Below are positions 6,165 to 9,233 of a DNA stretch of 9,233 nt, piece after piece. The position numbers and the translations under genes are program-made. The notes beneath the pieces were generated by a model. It ran no database searches, had not been told where the DNA came from, and saw nothing but the letters and a program-made list of their open reading frames with translations. Source of the stretch: Chromatiales bacterium (GTDB taxonomy: Bacteria; Pseudomonadota; Gammaproteobacteria; SZUA-152). The stretch spans positions 1 through 9,233 of the forward strand of contig JALTPW010000678.1 of the NCBI GenBank assembly GCA_026999335.1, in the 5' to 3' direction. The first letter of the stretch is position 1. The number at the start of each line of letters is the position of its first letter.

Positions 6165-6203
6165 AATTTTTCTACGACCGAGGCAGAGAAACCCGTTGAG
6201 CGC

Positions 6204-6224
6204 AGGAGCGGGCCATGCCCGCGA
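6204..6224. repeat. REP-like palindrome
   Basis: AGGAGCGGGCCATGCCCGCGA contains the perfect inverted repeat GCGGGC-CAT-GCCCGC (6208-6213, 6217-6222). The text is close to the GGAGCGGGC...GCCCGCGA form of REP elements known from Pseudomonas and related bacteria, which are mobilised by RAYT transposases. No RAYT gene lies in the window. Confidence 0.55.
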
Positions 6225-6278
6225 TAGTCCTGTTTTTCACCAAAGAGACATCGGTGTCCGGCACAAATAACAATAAAA

Positions 6279-7139
6279 ATGGATAAATTCAGTCAAAAAG
6301 TTGCTGCTTTTTTTGTTGTGGTTGCAGGGCTTAGCGTGCCTATACATGCTAATGCTTGTTCGCAAATTTCATCTTTGCCTGTGACGATCAGCGAGTCGGG
6401 GACATACTGCCTAAGTGGGGATATCCATGTCCAAACGTATGATGCGCAAACGTATGGGTTACTGATTCGCATAACTGCTGATAACGTTACGCTAGATCTA
6501 AATGGATATCAGATTCTGGGCTATGGTAATCACGTCTCTAAAGGAGTGCAAAGTATTGGAAGCAATGTTGTGATTAAGAATGGTGGTCTAGCAAATATGA
6601 GTACAGGGATAATCATAAAACATGACTCCCTTGTTGAAAATGTCAAGCTGCATGATATTAGCGGTAATGGAATAATCGTTTCTGGCAGTAATACTACAGT
6701 CAGAAATAATATTATTAATGGATTGGGCGGAAGCGATGCCACCAGTAATACCGTCGGAATAAGTGCTGGGAGCACTACTGGTGGGACTGGGAATGTTATT
6801 GCAAACAATGTGATTACTGGTATTTATAATCCTAATCAGAATGGCAAGGCTAGTGGGATTCTAATTTCTCATGGGGGACACACATTCGTTGAGAATAATT
6901 ATATCAAGGCAAATATACCAAGCTATGACTTTACAGATAAGCATGTGGGGATAAGGATTGAGCATTCTAATAACACTATTGTTTCGAATAATCGATTTCT
7001 TAGTGTCGGGAAAGCCATGGTGTGTGGCGTTAATTCAGGAGCTGTGAGGTTTAGGGATAACATATCAAATAAACCTTTGGGAACACCGTCTCATTATAGT
7101 GGATGCGGGCCGCACTTTGATTTAGGTGGCAATGATTAA
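6279..7139 (+). CDS. Secreted right-handed beta-helix protein
   Basis: This encodes 286 residues beginning with a signal peptide (hydrophobic 8-20, likely cut at ANA/C, residues 26/27). The mature part opens with GTYCLSGDI and ITADNVTLDLNGYQILG (66-82), the typical entry motif of parallel beta-helix (NosD/pectate-lyase-like) proteins. Repeated coils follow, rich in Asn, Gly, Ile and Val: NTTVRNNIING, GNVIANNVITGI, GHTFVENNYIKA and NNTIVSNNRFLS, spaced roughly one helix turn apart. Cysteines at 27, 44, 249 and 276 could form two disulfides. No enzymatic motif was recognised; binding of polysaccharide or an adhesin-like role is possible. C27 at the mature N-terminus recalls a lipoprotein, but the lipobox is poor. 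No clear ribosome site precedes the ATG. The gene is visibly richer in A+T than the flanking genes and is framed by repeats, suggesting acquisition. Confidence 0.8.
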   Translation: MDKFSQKVAAFFVVVAGLSVPIHANACSQISSLPVTISESGTYCLSGDIHVQTYDAQTYGLLIRITADNVTLDLNGYQILGYGNHVSKGVQSIGSNVVIKNGGLANMSTGIIIKHDSLVENVKLHDISGNGIIVSGSNTTVRNNIINGLGGSDATSNTVGISAGSTTGGTGNVIANNVITGIYNPNQNGKASGILISHGGHTFVENNYIKANIPSYDFTDKHVGIRIEHSNNTIVSNNRFLSVGKAMVCGVNSGAVRFRDNISNKPLGTPSHYSGCGPHFDLGGND

Positions 7140-7255
7140 TTAAACATATTTACTCGTTCTGAGTGAAGGTTAAAGCGAGTTTCCTATGCTTGCAGAATAT
7201 TTCTCTCTAGTAATCATCAAGTTTGTATTGACGGGATCGGTTGGGCTGTCAGCAA

Positions 7256-7335
7256 GTAGCCTGGATTGAGCCTGCGAAACCCGGGGGAGGTGGCACGATA
7301 AACTCCCGGGCTTCGCTACGCTCAATCCAGACTAT
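7256..7335. repeat. Inverted-repeat intergenic element (about 80 bp)
   Basis: The left arm begins GTAGCCTGGATTGAGCC at 7256 and runs to ACCCGGG at 7285. The right arm, CCCGGGCTTCGCTACGC at 7305 onward, ends at 7335. The arms are complementary over about 29 bp with a few substitutions and a one-base indel; the centre is about 19 nt. The core words CTGGATTGAGC and GCGAARCCCGGG match, as I recall, a common dispersed palindrome in gammaproteobacterial intergenic regions. As RNA it would form one long hairpin. It carries no gene and looks like a miniature repeat. Confidence 0.75.
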
Positions 7336-7438
7336 ACGTTTCTGACGATACAATGACTTATCGTAAGGCGTGCCCAAACATGGGTTAAGTAAGCGCCATT
7401 CAGGACAGATTTATTTTTTCCATTAATTTGCTTAAAAC

Positions 7439-7456
7439 CACCGTCTTTAGACGGTG
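7439..7456 (+). repeat. TTTA-loop hairpin 1
   Basis: CACCGTC (7439-7445) pairs perfectly with GACGGTG (7450-7456) around the loop TTTA (7446-7449). Confidence 0.65.
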
Positions 7457-7494
7457 ACTTTGATTTTTATGTTTTGACTCATGCGTGTTTATGA

Positions 7495-7529
7495 CGGTGC
7501 GAGGTTGATGACTTTAGTCATCAGCACCG
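7495..7529 (+). repeat. TTTA-loop hairpin 2, bulged long stem
   Basis: TGATGAC (7506-7512) pairs with GTCATCA (7517-7523) around TTTA (7513-7516). The stem continues outward as CGGTGC (7495-7500) with GCACCG (7524-7529), giving 13 bp interrupted by a one-sided 5-nt bulge (7501-7505). Confidence 0.65.
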
Positions 7530-7540
7530 AATGTGTTAAC

Positions 7541-7560
7541 CCACCTACTTTAGTAGGTGG
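7541..7560 (+). repeat. TTTA-loop hairpin 3, followed by a T-rich run
   Basis: CCACCTAC (7541-7548) pairs perfectly with GTAGGTGG (7553-7560) around TTTA (7549-7552). A run of six T (7569-7574) begins 8 nt after the stem. This gives weak terminator character on the plus strand, but the gap is long for a standard intrinsic terminator. Confidence 0.65.
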
Positions 7561-7665
7561 TAGTTTAGTTTTTTCGGTGAGACAACTGCGCAATAACATG
7601 AAGTTATCCGCTCCATGGTCGATCTGGCACCTGTTTCCCGTCATTGAACAGGCTTAAATATTTGC

Positions 7666-7694
7666 TTGCCTGATGCATTTTTTTCTGTGATACA
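7666..7694 (+). promoter_or_regulatory. Weak promoter candidate for the cytochrome gene
   Basis: TTGCCT (7666-7671) is followed after 17 bp by GATACA (7689-7694), preceded by TGT as in an extended -10. The -10 is poor (3 of 6), so this is only a suggestion. No FNR-type TTGAT-N4-ATCAA site was found nearby. Confidence 0.25.
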
Positions 7695-7781
7695 GCCCTC
7701 AAGTTTTGCACAAATACGCCGATATCCGCTTTATCTCTGACGCTGTCCCTGCCGGGCGGCTAACTTTCGATTCGAGGAGTT

Positions 7782-9233
7782 ATGAAGCAGCAGCGGAACC
7801 CGGGCTTGCTTGCGGTGCTGATCGTCATCGCCAGCGTTGCCATCAGCCTTTGGCCTGGGAGTGTTGCCGCAGGAGGCCTGCCCGGCAACCGAGTCTCGGA
7901 TGTCCGCAATACCAAGCATAATCTCTCCCGCCTGCCGAGCCAGGCCAACCGTGATGTGCAGGCAAGCACAGAGGATGAACTCTGTGTTTTCTGTCATACC
8001 CCGCACGGCGCGAATATGCAGCAGGGGCCGCTGTGGAACCGCAGTCTCTCCAGCGCCACCTACGATACTTACAATTCCGGCTCGCTGGATGCCACCGCCG
8101 AGGGGGTGGCACTGGATCAGCCCAATGGTGTATCCAAGCTCTGTCTGTCCTGCCACGATGGCACCATCGCCATCGGCGCGGTGCGGGTGTTGAACGGTGA
8201 TTGGGCCAGCGGACAGATCGCCATGACCGGCGTCGAGGCCGATGGCACCCTGCCCGCTGCGCTGGGTGAAAACACCGGCTTTACCCGTCGCCTGGGCACG
8301 GATCTGCGCAATGATCATCCCATCTCATTCCGTTTTGACACCGCCCTGGCAAATGCAGATGGTGAATTGCGCGACCCCAACACCTCGGCACACATTGGCG
8401 TGCGCCAGCCTGGTGTGAATCCGCTGGTGCCATTGGACAACAATAATGCTGAGGTGCAGTGCAACAGCTGCCATGACCCCCATATCCGCGACGCCACTGA
8501 TGCTACCAAGAGTATCAAGTTCCTGCGCCTGAACCGTTTTCAGCAGGTTTCACCGACCTCCAGGGTCTTCAATGAGGGCAGCGATATCATCTGTCTGGCC
8601 TGTCACGACAAGGCCGGCTGGGTGGGCTCGGCGCATGCTACCGCCGAGGTGGCCGACGAGGTCTATACCGACGCCGCCGCCAATTTGCGGGACTTTCCCA
8701 ATAGCACCTCGCCCGGTGGCCCCACCGCCGTATGGCAGACCGCCTGTCTGGCCTGCCATGATACCCATAGCGTGTCCGGCTCGCGCCGCTTGCTGCGTGA
8801 AGGCACGGACGGCCCCATCGGCCCCAGCGGTGAACGGCTGGGTGGTCAGGCGGCCATCGAGGAGACCTGCTTTGCCTGTCATTCCAGCGATGGCGGTACT
8901 CTCACTTCGCAGGGCATCAATACCGAGGTACCGGATATCAAGACCGACTTCAACATGGCCTTCCACATGCCGATTCGCAACAGCGAGCAGGTGGCGGGTT
9001 CAGAGCAGCACGATATCGGTACCCTGGGCCTAGATTCCCGGGCCGTGAGCCAGCGCGGCAAGGATTTCATCGAGTCCCAGGCTGCCCTGGGCAAAGTCAG
9101 CCTGGGGGGCAGCCTGAACAATCGCCACGTGGAATGCACCGATTGCCACAATCCGCACCGTGTCGTGCGCCGACGGAGTTTTCTCGATAGCAACCTCAAC
9201 GGCACCATGGACGCCGCCGGAACGCATGATCAC
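7782..9233 (+). CDS. Exported multihaem cytochrome c with doubled CXXCH motifs, C-terminus outside window
   Basis: An ATG at 7782 opens a frame of 484 codons that reaches the right edge without a stop. An in-frame TAA lies 21 bp upstream and GAGGAG (7774-7779) sits close before the ATG, so the start is well fixed. Residues 1-30 form a signal peptide (hydrophobic 9-23, cleavage near SVAA/GG), so the protein acts in the periplasm or outside the cell. Seven haem-attachment motifs are seen, with first cysteines at 68 (CVFCH), 121 (CLSCH), 227 (CNSCH), 271 (CLACH), 322 (CLACH), 363 (CFACH) and 452 (CTDCH). Four continue as CHxxH (CHTPH, CHDPH, CHDTH, CHNPH), the hallmark of the paired-CXXCH family. 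Such proteins carry electrons in respiration or extracellular electron transfer; the partner and acceptor are unknown. Further haems probably lie beyond the window. Confidence 0.93.
   Translation, partial: MKQQRNPGLLAVLIVIASVAISLWPGSVAAGGLPGNRVSDVRNTKHNLSRLPSQANRDVQASTEDELCVFCHTPHGANMQQGPLWNRSLSSATYDTYNSGSLDATAEGVALDQPNGVSKLCLSCHDGTIAIGAVRVLNGDWASGQIAMTGVEADGTLPAALGENTGFTRRLGTDLRNDHPISFRFDTALANADGELRDPNTSAHIGVRQPGVNPLVPLDNNNAEVQCNSCHDPHIRDATDATKSIKFLRLNRFQQVSPTSRVFNEGSDIICLACHDKAGWVGSAHATAEVADEVYTDAAANLRDFPNSTSPGGPTAVWQTACLACHDTHSVSGSRRLLREGTDGPIGPSGERLGGQAAIEETCFACHSSDGGTLTSQGINTEVPDIKTDFNMAFHMPIRNSEQVAGSEQHDIGTLGLDSRAVSQRGKDFIESQAALGKVSLGGSLNNRHVECTDCHNPHRVVRRRSFLDSNLNGTMDAAGTHDH

Larger units (their letters stand above)
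7438..7574. mobile_element. Possible decayed or non-autonomous IS200/IS605-like element
   Basis: Three hairpins with the identical loop TTTA lie within about 135 bp, two with related stems (CACC..C-TTTA-G..GGTG). Subterminal hairpins without terminal inverted repeats are the hallmark of IS200/IS605 ends and of their non-autonomous derivatives (PATEs). No TnpA or TnpB gene is present and I cannot define the ends, so the class is a tentative inference. Alternatives are a structured RNA or a regulatory leader. Confidence 0.3.
7140..7781. other. Non-coding region with palindromic elements
   Basis: No convincing gene lies in these 642 bp. They contain an approximately 80-bp inverted-repeat element (7256-7335), a smaller palindrome ACGATA-8 nt-TATCGT (7345-7364), three hairpins with TTTA loops (7439-7560), ATAAC-ATGAA-GTTAT (7593-7607) and a weak promoter candidate before the cytochrome gene. 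A 58-codon frame from ATG 7481 crosses the hairpins and is treated as chance. Confidence 0.7.

Noticed and set aside
6052..6278. Rho-independent terminator after tonB
   Set aside because: Short hairpins are present but none is followed by a T-run, so no terminator is called.
7439..7560. CRISPR-like array
   Set aside because: The three hairpins have different stems and irregular spacing, with no constant direct repeat and no cas genes.
7481..7657. 58-residue frame from ATG 7481 across hairpins 2 and 3
   Set aside because: It has no ribosome site, no recognisable domain, and its sequence is dictated by the palindromes.
7731..8318. 195-codon minus-strand frame over the cytochrome gene
   Set aside because: The plus strand in the same place encodes a signal peptide and several CXXCH motifs; the antisense frame has no recognisable features.

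Overview
This window looks like chromosomal DNA from a proteobacterium. I would guess a gammaproteobacterium, with betaproteobacteria the main alternative. The grounds are a Fur-type operator, a complete ExbB-ExbD-TonB energy-transducing set, a HemP-family protein, small palindromic intergenic repeats typical of these groups, and a multihaem c-type cytochrome with doubled CXXCH motifs. I cannot name a genus.

Left part (1-1557, minus strand): a small leftward cluster. In transcription order it is a 116-residue protein with four cysteines that I do not recognise, hemP (starts overlap-coupled to it), and a large protein resembling the DUF2325 family that runs off the left edge. The divergent control region (1558-1939) carries a strong candidate leftward promoter (TTGACA / TATCAT, 16-bp spacer) overlapped by a Fur box matching 15 of 19 consensus positions. 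A weaker second Fur-like site lies just upstream. A dense cluster of nested palindromes sits just before the rightward genes.

Middle part (1940-6051, plus strand): an apparent operon made of a FecA-like TonB-dependent outer-membrane receptor, exbB, exbD and tonB. The receptor imports an iron chelate, ExbB/ExbD harvest the proton-motive force, and TonB spans the periplasm to the receptor's TonB box, so the cluster is a self-contained import machine. HemP points to haem or iron regulation, while the receptor looks more like a ferric-citrate/siderophore receptor than a classical haem receptor; the substrate is therefore open. A 12-bp stem with a GGAA tetraloop separates the receptor from exbB.

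Right part: 6052-6278 holds short dispersed-repeat-like sequences. 6279-7139 encodes a secreted right-handed beta-helix protein that is clearly richer in A+T than its neighbours and is probably acquired. The 642-bp gap 7140-7781 holds no convincing gene. It holds a roughly 80-bp inverted-repeat element and then three hairpins that all share a TTTA loop, which may be a small non-autonomous or decayed IS200/IS605-type element or another structured element. From 7782 to the right edge an exported multihaem cytochrome c is encoded, with seven CXXCH motifs visible and the C-terminus outside the window. It needs haem, so its closeness to iron/haem uptake genes is suggestive, but no direct functional link is shown.
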